A DNA stretch of 64,000 nucleotides from Rotaria socialis (taxonomy: Eukaryota > Rotifera > Eurotatoria > Philodinida > Philodinidae). The notes beneath the pieces are model-generated. The model was given only the letters and a program-made list of their open reading frames with translations. It searched no databases and was not told the origin of the DNA. Made by a program: the position numbers and the translations under genes. Positions 53,501-64,000 of the stretch are shown in pieces. How positions within the stretch are numbered: position 1 is the stretch's first letter; each line of letters begins with the position of its first letter. The stretch lies in NCBI GenBank assembly GCA_905331475.1, contig CAJNYU010003472.1, positions 62,001-126,000 on the forward strand. Reading direction: 5' to 3'.

Positions 53501-54423
53501 TCAAGGTAAATAATTGTTGATTCAATATAAATCTAATTCATTTTCTTTTCAAATATATAGTGTGGGTGGTCTAATATTGGATTTTGCTGTTCAAACACTT
53601 CGCGGTGTTGCCGTATTTCAACCTGTTATGAATGGTAAATAGTTTTCTTTACTCATGAAATTTATTTCTATCGTAAGGAAAGTGAGCTCATCATGTTTGA
53701 TATATGAGTAAAATACAAAGTAGAACTCCATGGAGAATATAGTAAATACGTGTGAACTGTAAATTGTAGTAATTCGAATTATTTATCATATAGAACTCAA
53801 ATCTTCATCCTCTTCCAACTGCAATATTAATATTGTATGTCTATTTGTGTATAGGTGTTGGTGGTAATTTAGTAGCTGTTCACGCCAGTCGACTTTCCAC
53901 TGCTCTTCATCAACATGGTAAACCGGGAGAATTTAAAGATACATCACATTATTATGCTGCAAAAATCTGTCCCAATCCATATAAAGTTTTTCTTTCCAAC
54001 CGTATGCTTTTTCATATTTATTTTCTAGGAAAATTTTTAACTAATTGAACATAATTTCTAGAAAATAATGCATCAACAACGCGTGTTTTATTGCTGATGG
54101 CAATACCGGGTCATTTAGTGTTTGTTTCTATTATTTGGCGATCAGCAGCTGATCATCATGCATTTTCGTTTATTTTTGTACTCCTTTATCTTCTAGCAGC
54201 ACTGATTCAAGTACGATTTGTTTTCGAGAAAATAAAAATGAAAATGAAACATATATCTTATCTTAAATAGGTTGCTATACTTCTCTATATCGCTCAATGG
54301 ATGGTAGCTTTTGCATGGCGCCATGAACGTGATCCAGACAATGTGTGTATTCCATATTTGACAGCGATCGGCGATCTACTCGGCACTGCATTACTTACCT
54401 GTGTCTTTCTTTTATTGCCGTAA
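50547..54423 (+). CDS. SLC41A1: SLC41-type (MgtE-related) Mg2+ transporter, 11 exons
   Basis: Predicted plasma-membrane divalent-cation (Mg2+) transporter of the SLC41 family, a eukaryotic relative of bacterial MgtE with two MgtE repeats. Exons: 50547-50628, 50694-50792, 50854-51005, 52160-52267, 52696-52912, 53097-53415, 53473-53505, 53561-53634, 53855-54001, 54062-54210, 54271-54423 (510 aa; human SLC41A1 is 513). An acidic cytosolic N-terminus precedes [20 protein letters not shown] and [20 protein letters not shown] (first repeat signature). [20 protein letters not shown] follows. The second repeat has [20 protein letters not shown] and, at the end, [23 protein letters not shown]41A1, A2 and A3 are not distinguished. 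Introns are 51-66 bp except 51006-52159 (1154 bp), 52268-52695, 52913-53096 and 53635-53854. AATAAA at 54456-54461. Confidence 0.92.
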
Positions 54424-55798
54424 TATTTTATTTTTTATTTGTATATAATATCAAAAATAAATATGAGACTATTTGTTATTATTATTATTGGTCGAAAATT
54501 TATTGTTTTTTCCTATAAATTGTGAAAAATTGTTTTTTCTTTTTTCTTTTTTTATTATAATATTTATCTGATTGTTTAAATAAGGATGATGGAAATAAAT
54601 AAATAATTACAAAGTTGACAGAATATTTTGCATAGTTTGTTTTCTTTTTTGGTCAAAAAACTTGCTGTTCTATTCCTGCATTGAAATAGACAATTGATTA
54701 TCAATGTGTTTATGAAAGAGCGAAGAAACCGATAGAACTAATATTTCTTTATTATTCTTATATTTTGTTTCGGCTGTTAAGACGCAGTAATTTTCAATTG
54801 TTCTTTTAGTATCCGACGCATTGCTTTTAATTCAATCACGGTCATTTGTATAGAAGTTTGCGAGATGAAAAAAATATACAGAATACAATCGAGTCTCGAT
54901 TCGGTCAATTTTCAAAGATATTTGATTTCGATTTGACTTTTCCGATGCGAATTATAATCAAAATATATCGGTGGCATTTTAACTGGCTAGCCAAACGATT
55001 TTACATTTCTCTGTTAATCAATATTGGATCCAATTTTTACTCATGTACGACTGATATTATCTATGGCATGAATAATATCTATTCCAATTAGTGTTACTAT
55101 TTATAGAAATATGATAATAGAACGCATTTACTAGAAAACGATTGCTTTAAAAGATGAATCAAAAATCTTAAAATAACAATGTATATTATTCATTACGAGT
55201 GCACTTATCGTGCTTTGGAGTAGCATTGAATTCGATAATAAAAACTGAATTATCTATTTGTTTTTCATTATTTATCTTCAGTATTTTAGCGTGTTAAAAA
55301 TTATTTCTTTGGAGTGGATCTTTTAAAATGTGGCGGTTATGTATCTCAATTTTGATTTATAGTAACGAATATAGATGTATGATTGATAGCAAATGTTCTA
55401 TCACAGTTGTAGTCATATTTCATTGCGAAAAGAAAATGACAGACTAGGGAGAAAGAACAGAGATTTTCTCGAATCGATACGCTTATATCGAGTATTTCTT
55501 TTTGTCGTTTTTTTTCTTTTTGACAACAATTATTATTTTGCTTATGTTTCGCTTAATGGTAAAACTACATTATATTTCTTATCACGATACCTTATCCGCT
55601 TTGATAAGTAGACTGCTTCATATGTATAATATATCTTTGATTATAAACAGTAGCATATAAGTATTCCCATTCGTATGTCAGACCGCTGGCGACCAGAACA
55701 GAACTGACAACAGAATAACGATCAGAAAGATCAAGTACATGTATACAAATTACTTCTAAAAAAACGGCAGATCTACTAGTATAACAAACAAGATAATC
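54424..55798. other. Intergenic stretch, no firmly supported gene
   Basis: 3' flank of the transporter gene, then AT-rich sequence. A short minus-strand reading frame at about 54845-54780 (helical, basic, 22 aa from its ATG) has an AATAAA on the minus strand just downstream. It could be the last exon of an unseen minus-strand gene, but no upstream exon was found. Confidence 0.4.
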
Positions 55799-56389
55799 AT
55801 GTTTAACCTTTGTTTTTTCGTTGTATTAAACATTATTTCAACAGTCGATATTGGTATGAGTAAAATTTATTTCGTCGAAATTTATATAAAACAAAAGAAA
55901 GTTTATTTTAGTATCATCAGTATCTTGTTATAAATGTTCTTCCGTCAATGGTAGTGATCCTCTATGCGAAGATTTCTTTCAAGATAGTCTGGGGGATACA
56001 GCGCCACTTCTGCACAGTCCATGTTTAACTACTATGCGTGGGCGGCACGGCCTTGTTCCGGCAACACATTGCATTAAATTAGTCGCTCATACCGGAGGTA
56101 TCAATATGAATAATAATTATTTTGATTAGTATAAATATTTATTTTAATAGGACCTAATCCAGTTCAATATGTTTATCGTACATGTGGTAGAGACGAAGGT
56201 GATGATAATGGAATAACTCGTACGAGTCATTGTGGTTATATTAAACTTGATTGGATTAGTCAACATCGACGATTTCGCGGGTGTTTAGACATATGTGATA
56301 AAGATGCATGCAATCAAGCGAATTATCGTTCGGTTTCGAGATGGAAAATAATAATTTACTTTAATTTATTATTACTACTATTGTTTTAA
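55799..56389 (+). CDS. GPI-anchored Ly6/quiver-like protein, 3 exons
   Basis: Exons 55799-55853, 55912-56097 and 56151-56389 give 159 aa. The coding is broken into pieces too short to stand out individually. MFNLCFFVVLNIISTVDIVS is a signal peptide. The mature part begins SCYKCSS, the usual first Cys pair of Ly6/uPAR three-finger folds, and has further Cys in LCEDFF, SPCLTT, ATHCIKL, YRTCGRDEG, TSHCGYI and RGCLDICDKDACNQ; the closing CN pair is a Ly6 signature. The C-terminus (WKIIIYFNLLLLLLF) is a short hydrophobic tail suitable for a GPI anchor. Pattern and length are closest to the invertebrate quiver/sleepless group, known to tune K+ channels and nicotinic receptors, but the exact subfamily is inferred. 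AATAAA at 56517-56522. Confidence 0.82.
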
Positions 56390-57935
56390 ATGTAAGATAG
56401 CAATGCCAATGTAATTTTCAAATGATATGTCTTTCTTTGAATACACATGAAGTGAGATAAATCTGTTTAAATTTTGTTTTTACTATTATTGATAATTCAG
56501 AAACGATATCAAATACAATAAAACAATCAAATTCATCTTAGATCATAACGATTCCGAACAGATGAGACATTCTTGGAATGAGAAAAACACATTCTTAATG
56601 ATGAATGCGATAATAATAAATAGAATTGCGATTCTATCATATGTTTATTTTATTCTAGTCTAAGCTTTTGTACGTCGCCGATATTGTTCTAATTTCTTCA
56701 GAAGTATTCAATTACAATATGTGCATAGAATTAGATCCGAAGAATACGATCAGTAAAAAATGCATCGCAGTGATAACTTAGTCGTAGGAATAAAAGAACA
56801 AAATATAACAGTGTCAATTATAATCATCGGTCGTATAGGATTTTTAATTATCTGCTATCCATGTTAAAGTTTTTATCAAACACTCGCTAGAAATATAATA
56901 TTGAACTACTGAGTTAGAAACATCGAGTCCGCGTCCGTTATAAACATCAAAGATAAGCTTTAAAAGAGTGGGCCATCACAGATTATCATAGACGTAGACA
57001 TAGAAACGGCACAGATGTTCTTTGTTTTCACTAATGATTAAGTAAAAACAAATGACGGCGTTATATAGTTCAAAATAGATATAGTATCATAGTGCTCTTT
57101 TATAATTAGCAACACAAGTTATACATTTTCATACCATGGAGATTGCACTAGCAGTTTTTATGGATGTCTGGAACAAGTCATAGCGTGCACCTGAAATATC
57201 AACCAGAACAAGCACACACGGTGTCACTTGAGTAACGCTATAGTGTTATATGTGTATCGTTCCTAATCGAAAGCATACGATGTTCTATAGAACTTTCTTG
57301 GTAAATCGAGGATTCGTCGAATATCAAATGACTTTCCAAAAATTCAAGGTAGTTTTGTGAAACAAAAAGTGTACATTTTTTAAAGAAGCGTAAGAAATTT
57401 TTGCTGAAAGAGATTTAATTATTATCTTATGAATATTGGGTGAAGTTAAGAGTGACAATCAATGCATAGTACCTGTCATCTTTAGATGATGTCAGAAACG
57501 CACAAAGGAGACTTTGTGTTAATATCTCAGGTGAATAAATGTGCGCTGAATTGTTTTTAATATTAAATTCATTATATCGTGAGATCTAAAGCACGCAACT
57601 TTCTTGTGAATTGTCTGGCGATCGATCGAGTTTCGTGGATAAAAAAAAAAGAAAAGAAAGCATTAAATTACCCAAGAGAATTAAAATGCAGTCTTGTTAA
57701 TTTTCAAATTTGAATAACAGAATTGTTTATGATATATATGCTTAGCACAATATGAATAGGTTTTTGTATTTAGGAAATCGTAGATGCTCTAATAGAGCAA
57801 GTTCTGAATTACAAATAGAATAGTTTTCAAAAAAATTGATATTTTCTTAACAATTACGCAGCTGAGAACAATTTTAATTCTTGCGTTTTGCTTAAACGAT
57901 CCGTTTACCTTTTCCATTAGGTTTTCTATCCATTT
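56390..57935. other. Intergenic stretch, no supported gene
   Basis: 3' flank of the Ly6-like gene and AT-rich sequence. No long ORF, repeat ends or RNA gene recognised. Confidence 0.5.
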
Positions 57936-58871
57936 TTAATTGACGTGAGTCAACCAGAGAACAAAACGTCGCCGAAAGGACTGCATCAAATGTAACAATT
58001 CACGACGATATAACGGAGTTCCCAATGTATATATATAAAAACTTGTACAATGATTGACATTACAAAGAAGAACAGCAGTTTTGATATACACTACTAATTG
58101 ACGATTCGAATTGAATTGATGCGTATGAAGTAGCATAAGAATAGAAAATGGTAATGTACAAATAATTGTTGTTGTTACATACAAAAAAAGTATTTTAAGT
58201 AATTGATAGTTACGGTTGCAGCGGTGGTTTTTACTTGGTAATATAATTTTTAGATGATACTGTTTTTCTTGTTTTCTACGATAACAATGCAATAGTATTA
58301 ATGTCCAACTGGAAAATATTGACATTAGTAGAGGTGGTAAAAGACAATAGAAGATTAAAATAAAATAGCCAAGAACGTGATAATAAGAAAAATTTCGAGC
58401 AAAACATTTCGAGCGATTAATATTATATTGAAATAATATATGACTATAAGCAAGAATTACCATAAGAACTGTAATTATTATTATTCGATGCGCTTTCGAT
58501 GGAGTCGCAATTTTGCGTAACGAGCTATATTTCGATGTTCGACATAAACGATCAATACAAACCAAAACAATGTAATAGGGCGACATAGCATATAGAATAA
58601 ACATTGCATATGTTCGAATTTTACAAAACCATACATATGTACCACTTGGATCCCAATGAAATTGATCATTCAACCATTGCGTTAATACAATTAAATATAA
58701 TACAAGAATATCATTGATTGATAAAGCTCGCAAATAAACTGTACACGAAGCTTTTTTTATTAATTTTCTACGATGAAATAATATTTGATTTAGCAAAGCA
58801 CCTATTGTACCGAATATAATTAATACGGGTTGGGTATAGCGACTTAATTGAACATAGATATTATCATTCAT
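57936..58871 (-). CDS. Class-A-like (rhodopsin family) orphan GPCR, single exon
   Basis: A 311-residue intronless 7TM protein. TM1 has QPVLIIFGTIGALLNQILFH (the usual GxxxN arrangement). TM2 has LRALSINDILVLYLIVL (Asp of the SxxD position). The conserved Cys before TM3 is in WFCKIRT, and the end of TM3 has CIDRLCRTS where DRY is usual. The second extracellular loop has RSKCFARNF for the disulphide. TM6 has TTIICTLPFSILMLLH. TM7 ends SFYIYTLGTPLYRREL in place of NPxxY, followed by a basic tail. These features recall the expanded peptide-type orphan receptors of lophotrochozoans and rotifers. The ligand is unknown. The minus-strand ATG at 58871 gives a typical short N-terminus (NDNIYVQLSRYTQP). 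Confidence 0.85.
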   Translation of the reverse strand: MNDNIYVQLSRYTQPVLIIFGTIGALLNQILFHRRKLIKKASCTVYLRALSINDILVLYLIVLTQWLNDQFHWDPSGTYVWFCKIRTYAMFILYAMSPYYIVLVCIDRLCRTSKYSSLRKIATPSKAHRIIIITVLMVILAYSHILFQYNINRSKCFARNFSYYHVLGYFILIFYCLLPPLLMSIFSSWTLILLHCYRRKQEKQYHLKIILPSKNHRCNRNYQLLKILFLYVTTTIICTLPFSILMLLHTHQFNSNRQLVVYIKTAVLLCNVNHCTSFYIYTLGTPLYRRELLHLMQSFRRRFVLWLTHVN

Positions 58872-60392
58872 AATGGTAATTTTATTTCATTGCCGATCGT
58901 ATGAATGGATATATGGGTCTTATTTTATTTTATGCTAGCCGGTTCAATGTGACTCTGTGTCATTGCATTGCATATTAGAGATTTTCATGTTAGAAAAGAA
59001 AAAAATTGGCAAAAGACATACATGAAGACTCCTTGTTAGTAGTAAAAAAAAGAAGAAGAGAGAAGACAATGACTAATGAGGACATTCGAAACGTGCCAGA
59101 TTATTTGATGATATATATGCATGCATATTTGATTGAGTAATTCTTTTATTAGAAATCTACCATAGGATTAGTGTCAAATTGAAAATGAGCGAATTCATTT
59201 TATTTGTACCAATATATGTATAAATGCTATTTTGTTTTCGAGAACAAAAACACATCCGATAATTGACTTGTGCAATAGTTTTCTTTCGTGAAACAATCAA
59301 AATGCGCTACAACTAGTTCTGTTCAATCAGATACACCAAATTTGAGTTTTCATTTTAATATAGTTTTTAACTTTCTCGAAAGTCATTGCCAGAATTGCGA
59401 TGCGTGCTTGTCCGCTGAAAAATAGATTATGCGGACGTCATTTATTTTCTGGTTGATGTAACGAATGCCAAAGTTCAAAGAACAGAGAAAAAAGTTTAAT
59501 ATCGAAAAAAAGGATTTCCTATTTCGTTAATCTACAAGTTTAATTGTCGCGTGCAGTCTATGCCGTTCCCTGTGGCAGATTATATAAAAATGCAAGGACG
59601 AAATACTCTTAATCATTCATTGAGATGAAGTACGATCAAATATATTTTCATCATCTTTTAAAATCGAAGTCACGCATGCTTTTCACTACGTACACAAAAT
59701 AGGTCATATCGCTTTGACAATAGCTTTCAGGCAGGAAATAGATTTCTTTGATCTGTCTGAAACAAAATATCATTGTCTACAAATTGAAATTTTAAGAACA
59801 AATTATTCGTCATGTCTGACATCAATACTAAAATATATATCAGCTTTAAGCTGAACTAATTTATTTAATTAATTGATAGTAGGATTGCTAAGAAAGTAGT
59901 GATGGTAGACCCAACGAGAATAGCAAAACGAAAGTTTTTGATAATCCCTTAGTTTGACGAGAAACTAGAGTAGTGACTACAATTCTTTCGCAGAAACAAC
60001 CTTAAATTTATCTTCTGACCTGTCAAGCTTTATTTTTAACAATTTTTGTTTGAAAAAAATTGATATAATTTCTCAAAAGTTAGAAGAACACAATTTTTAA
60101 TTAAAAAAATCTAGTCTTTACTAAATATTCCTTTTTCGGTACGTAATTATTTAGAACAGAAATACGCACATTTGAAGAGATATTATAGGATCAAAAATCT
60201 CTCCAAGTACTGAGGGGCGTGACTACATTGTGTGACTTACAGACTGTCTGATAGTGACAGCCTTTGTAACTGTTTTGCGGTTGTTGCCGATGTCGCTCGT
60301 ACTCACTTTTGATAGTGTCATGCACAGCATTGGTTTATTTAAAAAAAATATATTGCTACAAATTGATATGCTAAAAAATTCTTTTTCTACTT
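58872..60392. other. Intergenic stretch with an orphan TATA box
   Basis: AT-rich. TATATAAAAA at 59581-59590 is a good TATA box, but only a 26-codon ORF (from about 59624) follows it. It may belong to a non-coding or unseen spliced transcript, or be chance. Confidence 0.35.
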
Positions 60393-61154
60393 TTACAACA
60401 GATCTTCAACAGGTTCTTTACTATTATTATTATTATTATTATTATTAATGTCCAAGGCAGATGATTGTAAGTCAAATAGCAATTTTGCAGTAGACTTATG
60501 TTCTTTATTGTGTCGGTGAAGATCACGAAGAAATTTCATGAGCTTTTGACTTTTAACTAAAACTCCTGGGTGATCGTGTTTTTCTTTGACATGATAATAC
60601 TCAAGTATAGAACCATTTTCACGTGGTATTGAATTATGACATTCAGGTATTTCATCAATAAGATATTCCACAAAGGTTCGACAATTATTGCATACAACAT
60701 GATAATTCGGATGATTATTTACAAAACTATTTGCAGATTGAATGAGATTTTCATATGCTTGTGAAGATTTAATGTGACCCAGATATTCAATTCTTGCAAT
60801 TTTTTTCGGTATTTCATTTAATTCAACAATATTTAATTTCATACTTTTCTTGATACCCTTTTTACTATCACCAACATCGATCTCAATTAAAACCAAAGGA
60901 TGTTCATTCGTTGATGCTAATAAAAATGTATGACGAGCACGACCATCACCCCATAAGCAACGTTCAATCGTATGGCCTAAATAACCAATACGATCTTGCA
61001 TTGGACGCCAACCAAGAAATAGATGCATGAAGAAAATAATATGATGCTTTCGACAGTTACTTAATTCAATAGCATAGCTATTATTTCTCTTGTTATTCTC
61101 TTCCCTTATATAGCATACCGAGTATGACTCAAAGTAAATATACGTCTTATACAA
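60393..61154 (-). CDS. Unrecognised protein with His...Asn-Cys papain-like signature
   Basis: A 253-residue ORF. The central part has GDGRARHTFLLASTNEHPLVLIEIDVG and, about 80 residues on, YHVVCNNCRTFVEYLIDEIP. A His at the start of a beta-strand followed by an Asn-Cys before a helix is the layout of circularly permuted papain-fold enzymes (LRAT/NlpC-P60-like, PPPDE), so a cysteine hydrolase or acyltransferase fold is possible. I could not match a specific family. The C-terminus has a run of eight or nine Asn encoded by a (TTA)n microsatellite at 60420-60449. The first 30 residues look irregular, and a separate ATG about 61,210 opens a short frame (HADAYDDGVMSLEDLFL) that could be a true first exon, so the start is uncertain. 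Confidence 0.5.
   Translation of the reverse strand: MYKTYIYFESYSVCYIREENNKRNNSYAIELSNCRKHHIIFFMHLFLGWRPMQDRIGYLGHTIERCLWGDGRARHTFLLASTNEHPLVLIEIDVGDSKKGIKKSMKLNIVELNEIPKKIARIEYLGHIKSSQAYENLIQSANSFVNNHPNYHVVCNNCRTFVEYLIDEIPECHNSIPRENGSILEYYHVKEKHDHPGVLVKSQKLMKFLRDLHRHNKEHKSTAKLLFDLQSSALDINNNNNNNNSKEPVEDLL
60419..60449. repeat. (ATT)n/(AAT)n microsatellite inside a coding region
   Basis: About nine or ten trinucleotide units that encode the poly-Asn tract near the C-terminus of the minus-strand gene. Confidence 0.85.
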
Positions 61155-62892
61155 CCGATAAAAACAAATCTTCGAGAGACATCACGCCATCATCGTATGC
61201 GTCAGCATGCATGATTTGTGTAACTGTACTTCTTTGAACTAGATGTACGCTTACGATAATCGTAACTGGTAAAAATGACGACAATTAATGTTCAAAAATG
61301 GATTCGTCTAAATATAGAATTTATTTTTTAATGTATATTCGTTACATAAATTTTCAATAAATCATTATTCAATCTAATCGTTAGATTTAATTTTCATCAA
61401 TCAAGAAAATCGTTTATATTTTGAAAGGTAAGGTTTATTTAAATCTGCATCGTCGTTTGAAGAATTGCATGCCAATCAACTGAGTCATTACTACTACCGA
61501 TAGGGAGAAGGTTTCAATAAATCCAGCTAGCATCGATGAGTCATGCGTCGGCCTACACTACTAAATCGTTAGCTATGTAGTTCTTTAATTCAATATAAGA
61601 CCAATTGAAATACTATTTTTACAATTTAAGATTTTTCTTGATGAAAAATAAATTTATAGCATAATTCGTACGAAGACTATACTAATTCCTCACAAATGCT
61701 ACATTACTATACATCAAAGAAATATTCAGAGATTTAATTACTGTAGGTGGAAAATTCAATCGATGATTATTGTAGAAGTAAATATGACACAACTAAATAG
61801 ATAAATATTCTATAGATTTTTTCAATCATCGAGTTTGCAAATATTGATATTAACATTTTTCTTTGATGACAATTTTTACTATTCGAAAAATTCCATGGCA
61901 TGATTCTTTTTTAAAGGGAAAAAATAGCAAGTCATCGGAAGATTTTCAATATTCATCATATTTATAGACTTCAAGCCTTGATCCCGATCTGTCAAATGCA
62001 AATAGAGCGGTCAATTAAAACATGGAATCCTTCGTTTATAATACAAGTAGCGTAATCATAGGTTTTATTTAGACCTTGAGAGCTAATATTCTTTAATTTC
62101 TCATTAGTCGAGTTCATCATGCCAACAGCTAAGACATTTTGGTGTACACTTTACGCAAGTTGGAAAAACCGAATGCAACGGTCTTGAATATATATTCATT
62201 ACTCTAATTAACATGTTTCTTTTAGTTGTATTGAATCGGTGACTTTCAATTTAGAAATAATGATGGTAATATTTACAAAAAACATAATCTCCAAAGTCGC
62301 AAGACAAGAACGAAGCTTCTCTTCGTTGATAAACGAAAAAACTCCACATTTTTTTCTCCAGATAAAATGTGCGAAAATCAATTGGTTAAGAAAGAAAAGT
62401 CATTTACATTTTTACCGATGATTGGTCAATCAACATTATTCTCTCTACACACATATATATATATATGCACAATCGATAATGGTATTCATGGCCGAATGGT
62501 GGTAGCAAATGATAACACCTATGAAACAAGCGAAATATAAAGACATTCAAACAAATATGCATATCAGTCCGTGTCCGTAACATGCGAGACAATTCAAAAT
62601 GTCTAGTTTTACTTCTCTATTACTCCGTCAGTTAAATTATCTTTTTCTTGATGTTTAATGCGCGTGAAACTCAGATTTCGCAGTTGAAAAATGAAAAAGA
62701 AATAAACAAACGTTATAGATTGTATATATTATTAACTAGAAAGTTAGGCATTGCAAATTTTTTCCTATAAAAATTTTTCTACAATCCGAATCGACTGTAC
62801 CATTGATTGATATAGAATTTGATTTGACCGTCTAACTAGAAGCTGAAAACCCAAGAAAAAGGATAAACAATTTTTTCTGGCGCCTGTGTGCC
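61155..62892. other. Intergenic stretch between diverging genes
   Basis: AT-rich, with a (CA)(TA)n microsatellite at about 62449-62466. No supported gene or element ends. It should contain the promoters of the minus-strand 60.4-kb gene and of the Pax gene. Confidence 0.45.
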
Positions 62893-64000
62893 ATGCTGTC
62901 TAGTTCAAGACGCTTATTAACCGAAACGATGAATGGGACCACGATTCCTTCTATATCTTGTTCTCGTTCATCAATGGTAAACATCTATGGTCCACATGCT
63001 GTAACTTTTGAAGGTAAACTAAAAGTGACTCTCTTTTAATACTCGAGAATTTATAGAAGGACAAGGTCGAATTAATCAATTGGGTGGTGTATTTATCAAT
63101 GGACGTCCATTGCCAAGCTCTCTTCGTATGAGGATTGTTGATATGGCTATTCAAGGTATTCGACCTTGTATGATTAGTCGACAGGTATTGATCAATTTGT
63201 TTCTCCGTTCTAAAATTTCACATTTTTCTGTTTTGATCCATTAAGTTACGTGTTTCACATGGATGTGTATCGAAGATTCTATCACGCTATGCTGAAACAG
63301 GTTCAATTGAGTCCGGCTCACCTAACACGGATTCAAAATTTAAAATTTTTCCAGCTAATATCGAACAGAAACTCAATGAATACAAAACGATGTACTCCAA
63401 TAATCCAATGCTTATTGGGGAAATATGTGAACGGTTAATTCGTGATGGCGTTTGTACACAAGCATCATTACCAAGTGTGAATGTATTAACACGAATGCTA
63501 CGTGGTAATCAGGAAGACCAGTCGTCTGTCGAAAACAGAAAAAATATAAATAAAATAATAAAAACTCGCCGATATCGAACTAGCTTTAATCAAGATCAAG
63601 TTCAAAGATTAGAACACACTTTTCAAGAAACACATTATCCTGATGTTCAAGTGAGAGAAAAATTATCAAGATGCATTGGCCTGAGCGAAGCACGTATTCA
63701 AGTATTAAAACGAGTATATTTTATTTTGTTCTTAGTGATAATTCTATCGTCTATAAAGGTATGGTTTTCAAATCGTCGAGCTCGTTCACGAAAGATAGCT
63801 TCTGCTCATCAACAACCGCCCGTGCGAACTAGTACTAGTTCATTAGAAATATCTAGTAGACCTATCGCGCGAAGTACTACACATATTCCGGAATCGTCGA
63901 TGCCATTGCCTGATCTTCATTTCAATCCGAACTATTTATCTAGTAATAAAAATCTATCAAAAGTTACTACTGGCCCAACGTTTCGACCATTAAATGAATT
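62893..64000 (+). CDS. Pax gene, Pax3/7 type, 5' part (truncated by window edge)
   Basis: Predicted paired-domain plus paired-class homeodomain transcription factor. Exons 62893-63013, 63057-63184, 63246-63701 and 63761-beyond 64000. The paired domain begins [19 protein letters not shown] and continues [20 protein letters not shown] and [18 protein letters not shown]. The second paired subdomain ([20 protein letters not shown]) is divergent. The linker is only about 20 residues and has no octapeptide. The homeodomain runs [20 protein letters not shown] to [12 protein letters not shown], with Ser at position 50 as in Pax proteins. A 59-bp intron cuts the recognition helix between RIQ and VWFS, a known paired-class position. 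Two in-frame ATGs (62893, 62929) can serve as start. Best overall wording match is Pax3/7, with Pax6 and others less likely. The gene continues past the window, so its C-terminus is unseen. Confidence 0.88.

Noticed and set aside
54780-54845. Short basic helical minus-strand frame with a nearby AATAAA
   Set aside because: Only 22 codons from its ATG and no linked upstream exon; kept as a note in the intergenic entry.

Overview
The window is nuclear DNA from an AT-rich, intron-bearing animal. It is most consistent with a bdelloid rotifer. The basis for this is inference from three things: most introns are only 50-75 bp with plain GT-AG ends, CGA/CGT arginine and A/T-ending codons dominate, and one secreted bacterial-type enzyme with an intron sits among ordinary animal genes. 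Most genes are split into many exons, so I rebuilt exon chains by hand from reading frame, splice sites and remembered family sequences. The chains given below close in frame, but no transcript evidence was available.

Layout, left to right. 1-1.6 kb: an ERI1-like 3'-5' exoribonuclease (+), possibly entering from outside the window. 5.1-6.4 kb: a PKNOX/PREP-type TALE homeobox gene (+). 8.3-8.8 kb: an unrecognised single-exon gene for a highly charged protein (+). 10.3 kb: a 116-bp MITE. 11.3-13.2 kb: a two-exon gene (-) for a secreted PHB-depolymerase-type esterase with two fibronectin-III domains, the best candidate for horizontal transfer from bacteria. 15.8-19.2 kb: RECQL (RecQ1) helicase (+). 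21.0-22.5 kb: an ankyrin-like protein gene (+). 24.2-25.65 kb: two non-autonomous DNA transposons side by side, a 1.03-kb hAT-type element and a 345-bp TA-flanked element. 28.5-29.0 kb: a small PLAC8/cornifelin-type protein (+).

30.1-50.3 kb is a block of three long minus-strand genes: an SLC9-family Na+/H+ exchanger (11 exons), SEC63 (19 exons) and myosin VI (28 exons). Myosin VI is divergent from an SLC41-type Mg2+ transporter (+, 50.5-54.4 kb), with only 277 bp between the two start codons. 55.8-56.4 kb: a three-exon GPI-anchored Ly6/quiver-like protein (+). 57.9-58.9 kb: a single-exon class-A-like GPCR (-). 60.4-61.2 kb: an unrecognised protein with a His...Asn-Cys arrangement resembling permuted papain-fold enzymes (-). 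62.9-64.0 kb: a Pax gene of Pax3/7 type (+) running off the right edge.

The genes do not form a pathway. They are housekeeping and developmental loci (RNA turnover, DNA repair, ER translocation, actin transport, ion transport, two homeobox regulators) with one likely foreign metabolic gene. I saw no tRNA or rRNA gene, no CRISPR array, no LTR or virus-like element and no telomeric array. The strongest points for follow-up are the PHB depolymerase gene with its intron just after the signal peptide, the three MITEs with visible target-site duplications, and coding-like ORFs inside introns of SEC63 and MYO6.
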